Assembly (NCBI GenBank): GCA_050789255.1
Contig: JBOZRQ010000014.1
Location: 1 to 64,000 of the forward strand
Direction of reading: 5' to 3'
Source: JBOZRQ01 sp050789255
GTDB taxonomy: Bacteria; Bacillota; Sulfobacillia; Symbiobacteriales; Symbiobacteriaceae
DNA: 64,000 nt
Shown here: positions 16,070 to 23,535 of the stretch, piece by piece
Layout: each line of letters starts with the position of its first letter
How positions within the stretch are numbered: position 1 is the first letter of the stretch
Notes under the pieces: model-generated
What the model saw: only the letters and a program-made list of their open reading frames with translations
Database searches by the model: none
Told to the model about the DNA's origin: nothing
Position numbers and translations under genes: made by a program

Positions 16070-16101
16070 AAAAGAAAAAAACGGACCACGATTCGGTCCG
16101 T
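16070..16101 (-). terminator. Intrinsic terminator inside the rny leader
   Basis: On the minus strand ACGGACC and GGTCCGT flank a 7-base loop and are followed by an uninterrupted TTTTTT run, then CTTTTG. It lies about 45 bases before the rny start codon and roughly 205 bases after the promoter. It could therefore be an attenuator, or the 3' end of a separate small RNA. Confidence 0.85.
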
Positions 16102-16306
16102 CCGATTGCCATTGCCAATACCCGTGGGCAGGCTGGTTGTTGACCATGTCGGCTTTGCCTATAGGAAACAGCCCAGGCACACGAGCATTAGGCTGGGCAA
16201 GCTTTATAGCAAAAAACGAGGTATAAACTCGTAGTTACCAACTGGCCGGGGGCGAAGCGCCCCATTTATCGAACAACCTTATGGCAAGCAGAAAGAGACG
16301 AACCTA
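16102..16306 (-). ncRNA. Long structured leader of rny, candidate cis-regulatory RNA or sRNA
   Basis: Between the promoter and the terminator, the minus-strand RNA has nested long-range stems. TTGCCAT (16287-16281) pairs with ATGGCAA (16112-16106). Inside it, GGTTGTT (16278-16272) pairs with AACAACC (16141-16135). These enclose a GGGGCG/CGCCCC hairpin (16263-16249), an ACGAG/CTCGT hairpin followed by five or more Us (16232-16211), and a GCCCAG/CTGGGC hairpin (16198-16171). This is riboswitch-like architecture. I could not match it to a known class by eye. Confidence 0.6.
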
Positions 16307-16312
16307 CTTTCT

Positions 16313-16341
16313 ATCATAGGGCTGTTTGTACTTTCTGTCAA
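16313..16341 (-). promoter_or_regulatory. Sigma-A promoter of the rny leader
   Basis: TTGACA (16341-16336) and TATGAT (16318-16313) with a 17-base spacer on the minus strand. This is the strongest consensus promoter in the window. It overlaps the 3' end of the upstream 250-aa gene. Confidence 0.9.
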
Positions 16342-17090
16342 GGTTGCGAGACGCCGTTCCCGCTGTTGTTGCCAAATCCTAGCAGGAGTAGGGTCGGCAG
16401 GCCAAGTGCAGCCCCGCCTTTGGCCTTGATTCGGCCATATCCAAGGTGCAGCGGGCCCAAGTCGAAGTGCCAGGTAGTATTGAGGCCCAGTAGCAGCCGA
16501 GCGATGGCACGGTACCGCGGCGAGGCGTCCTTTTCAATGCCGTTGATCACCCGGATGGTGACCAGGCTCTCCTCGTAGAACCGCGACAGGCTGCGTGCGA
16601 GGGCACGGTGCACGGTTTCCGGCAGCCCCGCTGAGGCGAGCTTCAGGTCGAGCCGCTCGAAGAGCAGGTGCCAGAAACGGTACCGCCCGTCGATCTTGGC
16701 CTGCTCTTCCGGCAATCCCGCCGAGCTCTGCTCTTCCATCGCCTCTCGCTGTAGCAGGGCGTCGGCATCCAGGTCGAGGCCGTCCAGCAGCTGGTTGAAC
16801 GACGGGGCCGAAGACTCCGCCCAGAATCGGGCGCTCTCGGCCCAGCGCAAGAGTGCCTGAGCGTGCCGGCGCATGGCCGTAAGGTCGCCATCGGCGACGA
16901 GCAGCAGCCCCTCGACCAGCAAGATCAGATCGGCACAGAGGTTGTACAACTGCGCCAGGTCGTAGGTCGGCGCATGGGCGAGATCCATGTCGAGGCCGGC
17001 AGCGCTGAACCGCTGCTGCAAGGTCAAGGCCAGGCTGGCAGGGGATTTGCTGCGCCGGGCGCGGGCCTCGGCCTCTTCCCACCAGTTCAT
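16338..17090 (-). CDS. Hypothetical helical protein, 250 aa
   Basis: Not recognised. ATG at 17090 follows AAGGAGG. The protein is mostly alpha-helical and soluble. The C-terminal 30 residues are hydrophobic and glycine-rich (KGGAALGLPTLLLLGFGNNSGNG) and might form a membrane-associated tail. No catalytic motif was seen. It lies upstream of rny, but the rny promoter starts inside its last codons, so the two are probably separate units. Confidence 0.75.
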   Translation of the reverse strand: MNWWEEAEARARRSKSPASLALTLQQRFSAAGLDMDLAHAPTYDLAQLYNLCADLILLVEGLLLVADGDLTAMRRHAQALLRWAESARFWAESSAPSFNQLLDGLDLDADALLQREAMEEQSSAGLPEEQAKIDGRYRFWHLLFERLDLKLASAGLPETVHRALARSLSRFYEESLVTIRVINGIEKDASPRYRAIARLLLGLNTTWHFDLGPLHLGYGRIKAKGGAALGLPTLLLLGFGNNSGNGVSQP

Positions 17091-17179
17091 GGGTAAACGA
17101 TCCTCCTTGTAAGTGCATGAAGGGCGCCGGGCACGCTCACCCTAGGGAATAGTTTGAGCAGCCGGGAGGTAGAGCAACG

Positions 17180-17563
17180 ATGAAACTGAACCCCGGGGAG
17201 AGATCGATTCTGGCCAGCTTCGAGGACGGCGGGGAAGCCGAAAAGGCGAAGGCCGCCCTCATGGAGGCAGGCTTTGGCGAGGTGCAGCTGGACCGCGTGG
17301 ACGGCTTTCCTGGCGGTCGGACCACGGACGACGACATGCGGCCCGGCCTTGGCGAGACCAGCGAAGTCACTGCGCTGATGACCGGCAACGGCCGCATGGC
17401 GTACGATGACGCCCGGGTGCTGCTGAACGCCATGCCCGAGGCCAGTGGCATGTCGGGGGCGCCGACGCAGATCGTGCCGCCCTTCCTGGTTACAGTCGTG
17501 ACGAACGACCAGGAGGTCCAGCGGGCTCTGGAGATCGTAAGGAGTCACGGGGGAAGGGCTTAG
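17180..17563 (+). CDS. Hypothetical protein, 127 aa
   Basis: ATG at 17180 follows GGGAGG. The N-terminal half reads as a beta-alpha-beta unit (ILASFEDGGEAEKAKAALMEAGFGEVQLDRVD), reminiscent of general-stress proteins that begin with a ferredoxin-like fold. The C-terminal strand PPFLVTVVTNDQEVQRALEIVRSHGG repeats that pattern. The function is unknown. The stop codon lies within the loop of the terminator shared with dedA. Confidence 0.72.
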   Translation: MKLNPGERSILASFEDGGEAEKAKAALMEAGFGEVQLDRVDGFPGGRTTDDDMRPGLGETSEVTALMTGNGRMAYDDARVLLNAMPEASGMSGAPTQIVPPFLVTVVTNDQEVQRALEIVRSHGGRA

Positions 17564-17583
17564 CCCTTCCCCCGCCTGTTTTT
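17549..17583. terminator. Intrinsic terminator between the 127-aa gene and dedA
   Basis: GGGGGAAGGGC (17549-17559) pairs perfectly with GCCCTTCCCCC (17563-17573) around a 3-base loop, followed by GCCTGTTTTT. Confidence 0.88.
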
Positions 17584-18153
17584 GTTCCATTTGCGGCCCC
17601 ACTTGAACCAGAGCACAAGCAGCGCAACCGGGCCGGCAATCCAAAGGAGGATCTCGATGTCACCGATGACCCTGGCGATCGAAAGGCCCCCGTACCCGAG
17701 GGACAGGGCGAAGGCGATGTAGCCAAGGTACCCGGCCAGTGTGAAGAGCATGTACTTGCCGAAGGGCATCTTCATAACCCCGGCGGGATATCCGCTCAGG
17801 TTCCGGACGAAGGGGATGAACCGACCGAAGAAGACGGCCTTCTCGCCGTGCTTTTGGAACCACTCCTCCACCCTGTTCAGCGTCGCCTCGGAGAGATGAA
17901 AGACCTTCCCGATGCGTTTTAGCAGGCTGGGACCCATCCGGCGGCCCAGGTAATAGGAAAGTGAGGAGCCTGCCGCCGCCCCGCCCAGTGCGGCCAGAAC
18001 AGCGACGGCGGGATGGACGTGGCCGGCTCGCATTGCTACCCCAACCATGACCAGGGTGGCCTCTGTGGGCCACGGGACGCCGGCGCTGTCGGCCGCCAAG
18101 ATGAGTGCCAGCGCCAGGGCGCCGTACTCCCTAAGGATGTGAGCGATCGTCAA
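17560..18153 (-). CDS. DedA-family membrane protein
   Basis: 197 residues from the TTG at 18153, chosen because GGAGGGAG lies upstream and the length then fits DedA proteins. Signature features are the N-terminal helix with SAGVPWPTEATLVMVG, then SSLSYYLGRRMG, FFGRFIPFVRNLSGYPAGVMKMPFGKY, and four to five membrane spans. DedA proteins are undecaprenyl-phosphate or phospholipid translocases that support envelope integrity. It overlaps the convergent 127-aa gene by four bases. Confidence 0.93.
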   Translation of the reverse strand: MTIAHILREYGALALALILAADSAGVPWPTEATLVMVGVAMRAGHVHPAVAVLAALGGAAAGSSLSYYLGRRMGPSLLKRIGKVFHLSEATLNRVEEWFQKHGEKAVFFGRFIPFVRNLSGYPAGVMKMPFGKYMLFTLAGYLGYIAFALSLGYGGLSIARVIGDIEILLWIAGPVALLVLWFKWGRKWNKNRRGKG

Positions 18154-18289
18154 GGCTTGTCTCCCTCCGGAGTAATCCCTTGTGGCGGTATTGCGACAAA
18201 TTTGGAAACGAACCCAGCACTTCCCGAGGCTAAGAGGCGTCAGACTAGGCACGCTAGTAGCAGAAATCCAACGGAGGTGCTGAACTGAA

Positions 18290-18514
18290 ATGGCAAACAA
18301 CAACAACCAGATTCTCGTGCCCCAGGCCCGTGCCGGACTTGAGTCCCTCAAGCAGCAGGCCGCTCAGCAGCTGGGCATCGGTAACTTCACCGGTTACGGC
18401 GGTGACCGCCCCAGCCGTGTCAACGGCTCCGTCGGCGGGCAGATGGTCAAGACCATGATCGCCCAGGCCGAGCAGCAGCTGTCCGGCGGCGCCGGCTTCA
18501 CCACGACCCGCTAA
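18290..18514 (+). CDS. Alpha/beta-type small acid-soluble spore protein
   Basis: 74 residues. It has the SASP signature: Asn/Gln-rich N-terminus (MANNNNQILVPQARAGLESL), GIGNFTGYGGDRPSRVNGSVGGQMVKTMIAQAEQQL and the Glu-free GPR-like region near LE. These proteins coat spore DNA and protect it from UV and heat. GGAGG precedes the ATG by 12 bases. A sigma-G-like pair, GCTAA (18229-18233) and CACGCTA (18250-18256) with a 16-base spacer, is present but each has mismatches. Confidence 0.95.
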   Translation: MANNNNQILVPQARAGLESLKQQAAQQLGIGNFTGYGGDRPSRVNGSVGGQMVKTMIAQAEQQLSGGAGFTTTR

Positions 18515-18537
18515 CCTCGCACGCCACTACCCTGAGC

Positions 18538-18563
18538 AGCCGTCCCCGTGAGGGGGCGGCTCT
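18538..18563 (+). terminator. Terminator-like hairpin after the SASP gene
   Basis: AGCCG-T-CCCC pairs with GGGG-G-CGGCT around GTGA (18538-18561). The T-tail is weak. It also overlaps the end of the convergent gene. Confidence 0.6.
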
Positions 18564-18906
18564 AGACTTGCTTGAGGCGCTCCTTGACCTCCGTGATGAG
18601 GAAGTCGACGGCCTCCTGCAGTGCAGGATCCTCCTCGCTGCGCGTGTAGAGCTCGATGGCGGTGCCGCGAGCCAGGTAGGCTACTAGCATTCCACCGGTC
18701 GGGTAAGCAAAGCACCACATGGCGTGCTCCTGCTCACCGTGGTGGCAGCTGGGGACGCCAAGCATGGCCCGCACGATCAGCCGAACGGTGCGTTCCTTGC
18801 CCTTGCTGATCTCCTGCCAGTCCGCCTTGCGGTAGGTGATGGGCCGGACCGAGGAGAGATAGTCGCCGAAGATTTTCGCGTGAAGAAACGTTTGGGTCGT
18901 GAGCAC
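18562..18906 (-). CDS. Hypothetical protein, 114 aa
   Basis: Not recognised. GTG at 18906 is preferred because AGGAGG (18922-18917) lies ten bases upstream. The open frame continues back to 18933 without a ribosome site. The protein is soluble, with ITYRKADWQEISKGKERTVRL early and a Cys/His patch SCHHGEQEHAMWCF near residue 57 that could bind a metal. It is transcribed from a promoter whose -35 region is tandemly repeated (18964-19015). Confidence 0.7.
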   Translation of the reverse strand: MLTTQTFLHAKIFGDYLSSVRPITYRKADWQEISKGKERTVRLIVRAMLGVPSCHHGEQEHAMWCFAYPTGGMLVAYLARGTAIELYTRSEEDPALQEAVDFLITEVKERLKQV

Positions 18907-18947
18907 CGGCCCTCGACCTCCTATAAATAGCATTCAAAGCCTTCCAA

Positions 18948-18977
18948 ATCATATCGTGCGCGTGAACCCCGAGTCAA
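18948..18977 (-). promoter_or_regulatory. Sigma-A promoter with repeated -35 region
   Basis: TTGACT (18977-18972) and TATGAT (18953-18948) have an 18-base spacer. The TTGACT element recurs 19 and 38 bases further upstream because it lies in the tandem repeat at 18964-19015. Confidence 0.65.
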
Positions 18978-19015
18978 CCGTCGAACCCCGAGTCAACCGT
19001 CGAACCCCGAGTCAA
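18964..19015. repeat. 19-bp tandem repeat, about 2.7 copies
   Basis: The unit GAACCCCGAGTCAACCGTC starts at 18964, 18983 and 19002; the third copy is partial. The last copy overlaps the stop codon of the GNAT gene and each copy carries AGTCAA, the complement of a TTGACT -35 box. Confidence 0.9.
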
Positions 19016-19857
19016 TCCCGCGCCAGCCTGAGAGAGGGCGCATAGAGATCCCGCAGGTAGGCGTGCTCAAACCCCATTCGCAAATAGAGACGTTCCGCGT
19101 CGCTCCCGGGTTTTGTGTCCAGAAAGAGCAGGCCGCTCCCCCGCTCCTCCCAGTCCCTCACCAGCCGGTCCATGACGGCCCGGGCGACCCCGCGCCCCCG
19201 ATAGGCAGGCAGGGTGCCCACGGCGAGGACCTGGGCGGCCTCGTGACCCTGGAAGAGGCAGGCCGTGCCGACTGGGCGCCCGCCGACGTAGGCCAGGTAC
19301 CACCGGCCCAGGTCGCCCATGCTGGCAAAAGCGCGTTGTTTCTCCACCAGGGACGCCTCCTGGGTGCCGCGGGGTCCGAACGCCCACCAGCAGACCTCGT
19401 TCCAGGCGGGCAGATCCGCCTCGGTGATCTCCCTCACCGTGACCGGGAGCGGCTCCTTGAGGCGCAGGAGGCTCAGAAGACCGCGCCGGGGCGTGGGCAC
19501 GGACGGGACCGGGCCGGTGAATATGTACGTGCCATGGCGCTGCACCAGCCGGTAGCCCTCTCGGCCCAGGCGGGCCGCCAGGTCCGTGGGGCGTGAATGG
19601 TCGGTGACCACCACGTAGGCGCCCCGGTCGGCCGCCTCTTCGATCAGCCTGTCAGCCTGGGGGCCCTCGTGGTCGACCAGCATGAGCAGCTCGCCCCCCG
19701 GCTCCATGACCGAAAGTGCGCCCCGCCGCTCTACCTCGTAGGCGCCGAACCAGTGCCGCCGTACCTCCAACATGGTGCGCTCCATCAGATGAGCCTGCTC
19801 CGCGGGGCCCAGTTCCGGTGATCGCCGTGGCTGCAAACCGTCCACCCCCCCGGCCAC
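19012..19857 (-). CDS. GNAT-family N-acetyltransferase
   Basis: 281 residues. The C-terminal half (about 138-281) is a GNAT domain with the acetyl-CoA loop VGTLPAYRGRGVARAVMDRLV (Q/RxxGxG/A) and the following LFLDTKPGSDAERLYLRMGF. The N-terminal half resembles a degenerate acyltransferase-like fold (SVMEPGGELLMLVDHEG), as in two-domain GNATs. The substrate is unknown. The start is uncertain: GTG at 19857 gives the longest form, but no strong ribosome site was seen and an internal Met near residue 25 is possible. Confidence 0.85.
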   Translation of the reverse strand: MAGGVDGLQPRRSPELGPAEQAHLMERTMLEVRRHWFGAYEVERRGALSVMEPGGELLMLVDHEGPQADRLIEEAADRGAYVVVTDHSRPTDLAARLGREGYRLVQRHGTYIFTGPVPSVPTPRRGLLSLLRLKEPLPVTVREITEADLPAWNEVCWWAFGPRGTQEASLVEKQRAFASMGDLGRWYLAYVGGRPVGTACLFQGHEAAQVLAVGTLPAYRGRGVARAVMDRLVRDWEERGSGLLFLDTKPGSDAERLYLRMGFEHAYLRDLYAPSLRLARD

Positions 19858-19864
19858 GATGTAA

Positions 19865-19909
19865 GCAAAAGGGGCCGCCTGCGTCGTGAATCGAACGTCA
19901 GGCGGCCCC
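19865..19909 (-). terminator. Intrinsic terminator after the MsmX-like ATPase gene
   Basis: GGGGCCGCCTG (19871-19881) pairs perfectly with CAGGCGGCCCC (19899-19909), and TTTTGC follows on the minus strand. Confidence 0.88.
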
Positions 19910-19927
19910 GGCAGGTCTCTGAAGCGT

Positions 19928-21022
19928 TTAGCGGATCGCCTGCTCAGTCTCGGCGTCGAACAGGTGAATCTTCTCCAGGTTCAGCGCCAGGGTGAGCTTG
20001 TCCTCGGGCTTAAACCGGAGGTGCGGCTCGACGCGAGCGGTGATCTGGTTCTCGCCGGTGGACAGGTACAGGAAGATCTCTGCGCCGAGGGGCTCCACGA
20101 CCTCGATTTTGGCGGGGACGCGGGCGCCGGTGTGGGACTCGACGTAGCTGGGATCGGCCTCGACGTCCTCGGGGCGGATGCCCAGAACGACGCTCTTGCC
20201 GGCGTAAGCCTTGGCGGCGGCTGCCAGCTCGGCGGACAGGTCTACCTTGAAGGTGGCCGCCTCGAAGGTGCGGCCGTCGGTGGAGAGCTTGCCCTTGAGG
20301 AAGTTCATGGCCGGAGAGCCGATGAAGCCTGCGACGAAGAGGTTGGCGGGGCGGTCGTACAGCTCCTGGGGCGGGGCCACCTGCTGGACGATGCCGTCCT
20401 TCATGACGACGATGCGGTCGCCCATGGTCATGGCCTCGACCTGGTCATGGGTGACGTAGATGGTGGTAACCTTCAGGCGCTGGTGCAGCTTGGAGAGCTC
20501 GGTGCGCATCGCGACACGGAGCTTGGCGTCGAGGTTGGAGAGCGGTTCGTCCATGAGGAACACGGCGGGATCGCGCACGATGGCACGGCCGAGGGCGACG
20601 CGCTGGCGCTGGCCGCCGGAGAGCTCCTTGGGCTTGCGGCCCAGCAGGTTGGAGAGGCCGAGAATCTCGGCGGCTTCCTTGACCCGCTTGTCGATCTCCT
20701 GCTTGGAGAACTTGCGCAGCTTCAGGCCAAAGGCCATGTTCTCATACACGTTCATGTGAGGATATAGGGCGTAGTTCTGGAACACCATCGCGATGTCGCG
20801 GTCCTTGGGGGCAACGTGGTTCACCAGGCGGTCGCCGATGAGAACCTCGCCTTCGGAGATCTCCTCAAGGCCGGCGATCATGCGGAGCGTGGTCGACTTG
20901 CCGCAGCCCGAGGGGCCGACGAAGACGATAAACTCACGGTCCGCAATTTCCAGATTGAAATCCTTAACCACCTTGACTTCGCCGAAGTTCTTATACACGT
21001 GCCGGAGACTGACCTTTGCCAT
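19928..21022 (-). CDS. MsmX/UgpC-type sugar ABC transporter ATPase
   Basis: 364 residues from the ATG at 21022, which has AAAGGAGG nine bases upstream. Walker A is GPSGCGKSTT, the Q-loop MVFQNYALYPH, the signature LSGGQRQRVALGRA, Walker B VFLMDEPLSNLD and the H-loop VTHDQ. A C-terminal regulatory OB domain (about 235-364) is typical of the MalK/MsmX/UgpC group. No permease or binding-protein genes are nearby, as expected for a shared ATPase that energises several carbohydrate importers. The leader contains mutually exclusive hairpins (21065-21158). Confidence 0.95.
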   Translation of the reverse strand: MAKVSLRHVYKNFGEVKVVKDFNLEIADREFIVFVGPSGCGKSTTLRMIAGLEEISEGEVLIGDRLVNHVAPKDRDIAMVFQNYALYPHMNVYENMAFGLKLRKFSKQEIDKRVKEAAEILGLSNLLGRKPKELSGGQRQRVALGRAIVRDPAVFLMDEPLSNLDAKLRVAMRTELSKLHQRLKVTTIYVTHDQVEAMTMGDRIVVMKDGIVQQVAPPQELYDRPANLFVAGFIGSPAMNFLKGKLSTDGRTFEAATFKVDLSAELAAAAKAYAGKSVVLGIRPEDVEADPSYVESHTGARVPAKIEVVEPLGAEIFLYLSTGENQITARVEPHLRFKPEDKLTLALNLEKIHLFDAETEQAIR

Positions 21023-21064
21023 CTGCGAAATCCTCCTTTGGCCCATTTAGCCCTGGTGTATTCA

Positions 21065-21158
21065 GGACGGGGCGGTCCCGTCCGGGAAAAGCAGATGCAG
21101 CCCATCTGCCATAGGCAATCAGCTTACGTGCTGACCTCCCAGAAATTCGGGCTGCATC
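21065..21158 (-). promoter_or_regulatory. Leader with competing hairpins upstream of the MsmX-like gene
   Basis: On the minus strand GATGCAGCCC (21158-21149) can pair over 10 bp with GGGCTGCATC (21103-21094). That competes with a second hairpin GCAGATG/CATCTGC (21109-21103, 21097-21091). A third stem, GGACGGG/CCCGTCC (21083-21077, 21071-21065), follows. No T-run follows the last stem and no clear promoter was found, so regulation is only suggested. Confidence 0.45.
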
Positions 21159-21172
21159 GACAAAAGTCCTTT

Positions 21173-22489
21173 TTATTTCGTGGGCCGTTTTTTGGGGCCA
21201 CCGAGAGTTGCACCCAGTCTTGGTGCGGGCCGCGACGCCGTGCGCTGGGTCGGCATGCCCAGTCCGGTGCCGGCGGGGCGCACTCCGCTCTTGGGGCGCA
21301 GACCGCCCCGGACGGGCGGAGCAGCCGCAGGCTCCTCCACCGCCGCCGCCACCGGGCCCCTGGGGGCAAAGCGGGCGCCGCCGCGGCGGCTCACCGGGCG
21401 GGGCGGCGTCTGGGCGGGGCCGGCTTCGCCGGGCAGCCCACGGGTTTTGAGGCCCGCAGCCGTCCGCAGGTCTTTGACCTCCTGCGGCGTGAGTTCACGC
21501 CACTGGCCGACCTCCAACGCTTTGAGGTGCAGCGGTCCCAGGGTTGTCCGCTTCAGGTGGATCACCTCGTGACCGATCGCCTCGAACATGCGGCGGACCT
21601 GGCGGTTGCGGCCCTCGTGGATGCGGACGGAGACGGTGGCCGAGTTGGGGGGCCGCACCTCCAGCATCTTCACCTCAGCGGGGGCGGTCACCCCGTCCTC
21701 CAGCTCGATGCCGCTCTCGAGCGCCTTGATTTTTGCTGGTCCGGGGACACCGCGCACCTTGGCTATGTAGGTCTTGCGGACCATTTTGGCCGGGTGCATC
21801 AGGGCGTTGGCCAGCTCACCGTCGTTGGTGAGCAGCAGGAGCCCTTCGGTTTCGTAGTCGAGGCGACCCACGGGGTAGACCCGCTGGGAGATCTCCTCGC
21901 CGAGCAGGTCCACCACCTTCCTGCGCCCCTCGGGGTCGTACAGGGTAGTAACGTAGCCCTTCGGCTTGTTCATGACGATGTAGATCTGACTCTCGGGCTT
22001 GCCGAGGGCGCGGCCGTCGACCTCAATCAGGTCCTTGCCGGGGATTACCTTGGTGCCCAGTTCGGTAACGACCTTGCCGTTCACCGTGACACGGCCCGCC
22101 TGAATCAGCTCTTCGCTGTGGCGGCGCGAGGCGACGCCGGCCTGGGCCATGACCTTGTGGAGGCGTTCAGCAGCGGCTTCCTGCTCAACGGCCCCCTGCT
22201 TGCGGCCCCTGCCGCGGGGCGCCTCCAGGGGCCGTGCTGGCGCCTTGGCACGCAGGGCCGGCTTGGGGCCGGGCGCCCTCGCCGGGGCCGGGGCCGCCGA
22301 CTTGACGCGGGCTGTGTCGCCCCCCGAGCGGAGTTTGCGCCCCTCCTCGGTGAGCAGGCCTTCTCGCTCCAGGACTTCATAAGCGCGGGAATCGATTCCA
22401 CCGACGGTGCGCGGACGGGCCGGACCCTTCGCAGGTTTGCCGGCGGGGCGGGTGTTTGGGCCACGAGGCCCACGGGGCTTGTCTACCAA
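21173..22489 (-). CDS. RluB/RsuA-family rRNA pseudouridine synthase with long tails
   Basis: About 438 residues from the TTG at 22489 (GAGGTGG five bases upstream); a GTG at 22498 is an alternative. The core has an S4 domain (LHKVMAQAGVASRRHSEELIQAGRVTVNG) and the catalytic motif GRLDYETEGLLLLTNDG with the essential Asp. RNRQVRRMFEAIGHEV also matches 16S/23S pseudouridine synthases. The core is flanked by basic, Pro/Arg/Ala-rich low-complexity tails (about the first 115 and last 75 residues), longer than in most homologues. These may bind rRNA. A divergent gene starts at 22568. Confidence 0.92.
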   Translation of the reverse strand: MVDKPRGPRGPNTRPAGKPAKGPARPRTVGGIDSRAYEVLEREGLLTEEGRKLRSGGDTARVKSAAPAPARAPGPKPALRAKAPARPLEAPRGRGRKQGAVEQEAAAERLHKVMAQAGVASRRHSEELIQAGRVTVNGKVVTELGTKVIPGKDLIEVDGRALGKPESQIYIVMNKPKGYVTTLYDPEGRRKVVDLLGEEISQRVYPVGRLDYETEGLLLLTNDGELANALMHPAKMVRKTYIAKVRGVPGPAKIKALESGIELEDGVTAPAEVKMLEVRPPNSATVSVRIHEGRNRQVRRMFEAIGHEVIHLKRTTLGPLHLKALEVGQWRELTPQEVKDLRTAAGLKTRGLPGEAGPAQTPPRPVSRRGGARFAPRGPVAAAVEEPAAAPPVRGGLRPKSGVRPAGTGLGMPTQRTASRPAPRLGATLGGPKKRPTK

Positions 22490-22540
22490 CGGGACCACCT
22501 CACCATCGGACTTTGTTGAACATATGCTGTGGGTACTTCG

Positions 22541-22554
22541 CCATGCCGGTATGG
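22541..22554. promoter_or_regulatory. Imperfect dyad between divergent genes
   Basis: CCATGCCGGTATGG is a 14-bp palindrome-like sequence with one non-complementary base pair. It lies just before the GGAGGTG of the 151-aa gene and upstream of the pseudouridine synthase gene. Possible operator, weak. Confidence 0.25.
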
Positions 22555-22567
22555 AGGTGAACCCAGC

Positions 22568-23023
22568 TTGAAACTGGGCCTGGAACTCATCGCTAGTCGC
22601 GCTGCCACGCTCCGGCTTGGCACCTTCTTCGAGACCTGGATCGCCACGGCGCCCGGCACCGTCCGCCGCTCCCTCGGGCGCGATGAGTACCACCTGAGCC
22701 TGACCATCGGCGCCGGCAAGCGGCTCGCCGCCACCGGCCGGACCCATATTTGCCAGCTTGACCTGGAGGCCGCCGAAATTGGCGAGAACCAGGCGCGCCC
22801 CACCCTGAACATCGAGACGGAGCTGCCGAAGGGCGCCCCCGTAATCTGGGGGATTCGCACCAACCTGTTCCTCAGCCTGGCCTCCCTGCGGGAGTCCGCC
22901 ACCGGCCGCCTCTTCCGGGAAGGGCGGGAACCGGAGAGCTTTGGCCTGGGAGACGAGCGCATCTCAGCGATCGAGGTGGCGCCAGGGCGCTATATCATCG
23001 ATATCTCCGGCCTGCTCGAATGA
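22568..23023 (+). CDS. Hypothetical protein, 151 aa
   Basis: Not recognised. TTG at 22568 is chosen because GGAGGTG lies eight bases upstream; the longer frame from 22529 overlaps regulatory sequence. The protein is soluble and mixed alpha/beta. It starts MKLGLELIASRAATLRLGTFFETW and ends with VAPGRYIIDISGLLE. It has no membrane segment or known motif. It ends one base before the convergent ridA gene. Confidence 0.72.
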   Translation: MKLGLELIASRAATLRLGTFFETWIATAPGTVRRSLGRDEYHLSLTIGAGKRLAATGRTHICQLDLEAAEIGENQARPTLNIETELPKGAPVIWGIRTNLFLSLASLRESATGRLFREGREPESFGLGDERISAIEVAPGRYIIDISGLLE

Positions 23024-23024
23024 A

Positions 23025-23492
23025 CTAGGCTTTGAGGCGGGCGACCACTTCGACCTCGCAGGCGGTATCCAGCGGGAGCTCGGGGGAGCCCACGGCGGAG
23101 CGGGCGTGGCGTCCGGCATCCCCGAAGACGTCGAGGTAAAGCTGCGACGCCCCGTTGGCCACGGCGGGCTGGGCGGTGAAGCCGTCGGCGCTGTTGACGA
23201 ATACGCCCACCCGGACGATCTGAGCGATGTTGTCCAGGGAGCCGGCAGCCGCTTTCAGGACCGCCAGGGTGTTGATCGCACACAGCCGGGCGGCCTGCGC
23301 ACCCTCTTCGGGGGATAGGTCGCGGCCGATTTTGCCCTTGTACTTCAGGGTGCCGTTTTCAAAGCAGATCTGGCCGCTGGTGAAGATCAGATCGCCGGTC
23401 TGGACGTAGGGAACATAAGCAGCGACGGGCTTGGGAACGTCGGGCAGGGTAATGCCCATTTCCTTTAGCTTTGCTTCGGCGCTCATCAACAT
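23025..23492 (-). CDS. ridA: RidA/YjgF/YER057c-family enamine deaminase
   Basis: About 155 residues. The body matches longer RidA-like proteins: LPDVPKPVAAYVPYVQTGDLIFTSGQICFENG, GKIGRDLSPEEGAQAARLCAINTLAVLKAAAG, IVRVGVFVNSADGFTAQPAVANGAS and the C-terminal DTACEVEVVARL. RidA deaminates reactive enamine/imine intermediates formed by PLP enzymes. ATG at 23492 has AAGGGG upstream; another ATG two codons later is possible. It lies 43 bp after spmB on the same strand and could share its transcript. Confidence 0.93.
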   Translation of the reverse strand: MLMSAEAKLKEMGITLPDVPKPVAAYVPYVQTGDLIFTSGQICFENGTLKYKGKIGRDLSPEEGAQAARLCAINTLAVLKAAAGSLDNIAQIVRVGVFVNSADGFTAQPAVANGASQLYLDVFGDAGRHARSAVGSPELPLDTACEVEVVARLKA

Positions 23493-23535
23493 GCACGCCC
23501 CTTTGGAGATATTCTCTCCTATTCTTACCACAGCC

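Noticed and set aside
16102..16306. A known riboswitch or 6S RNA in the rny leader
   Set aside because: No match by eye to c-di-GMP, SAM, TPP, purine, glycine, fluoride or ydaO-type consensus, and stems do not form a single 6S rod. Left unassigned.
20816..22519. A 567-codon plus-strand open frame
   Set aside because: Antisense to the MsmX-like gene and the pseudouridine synthase; no ribosome site or domain.
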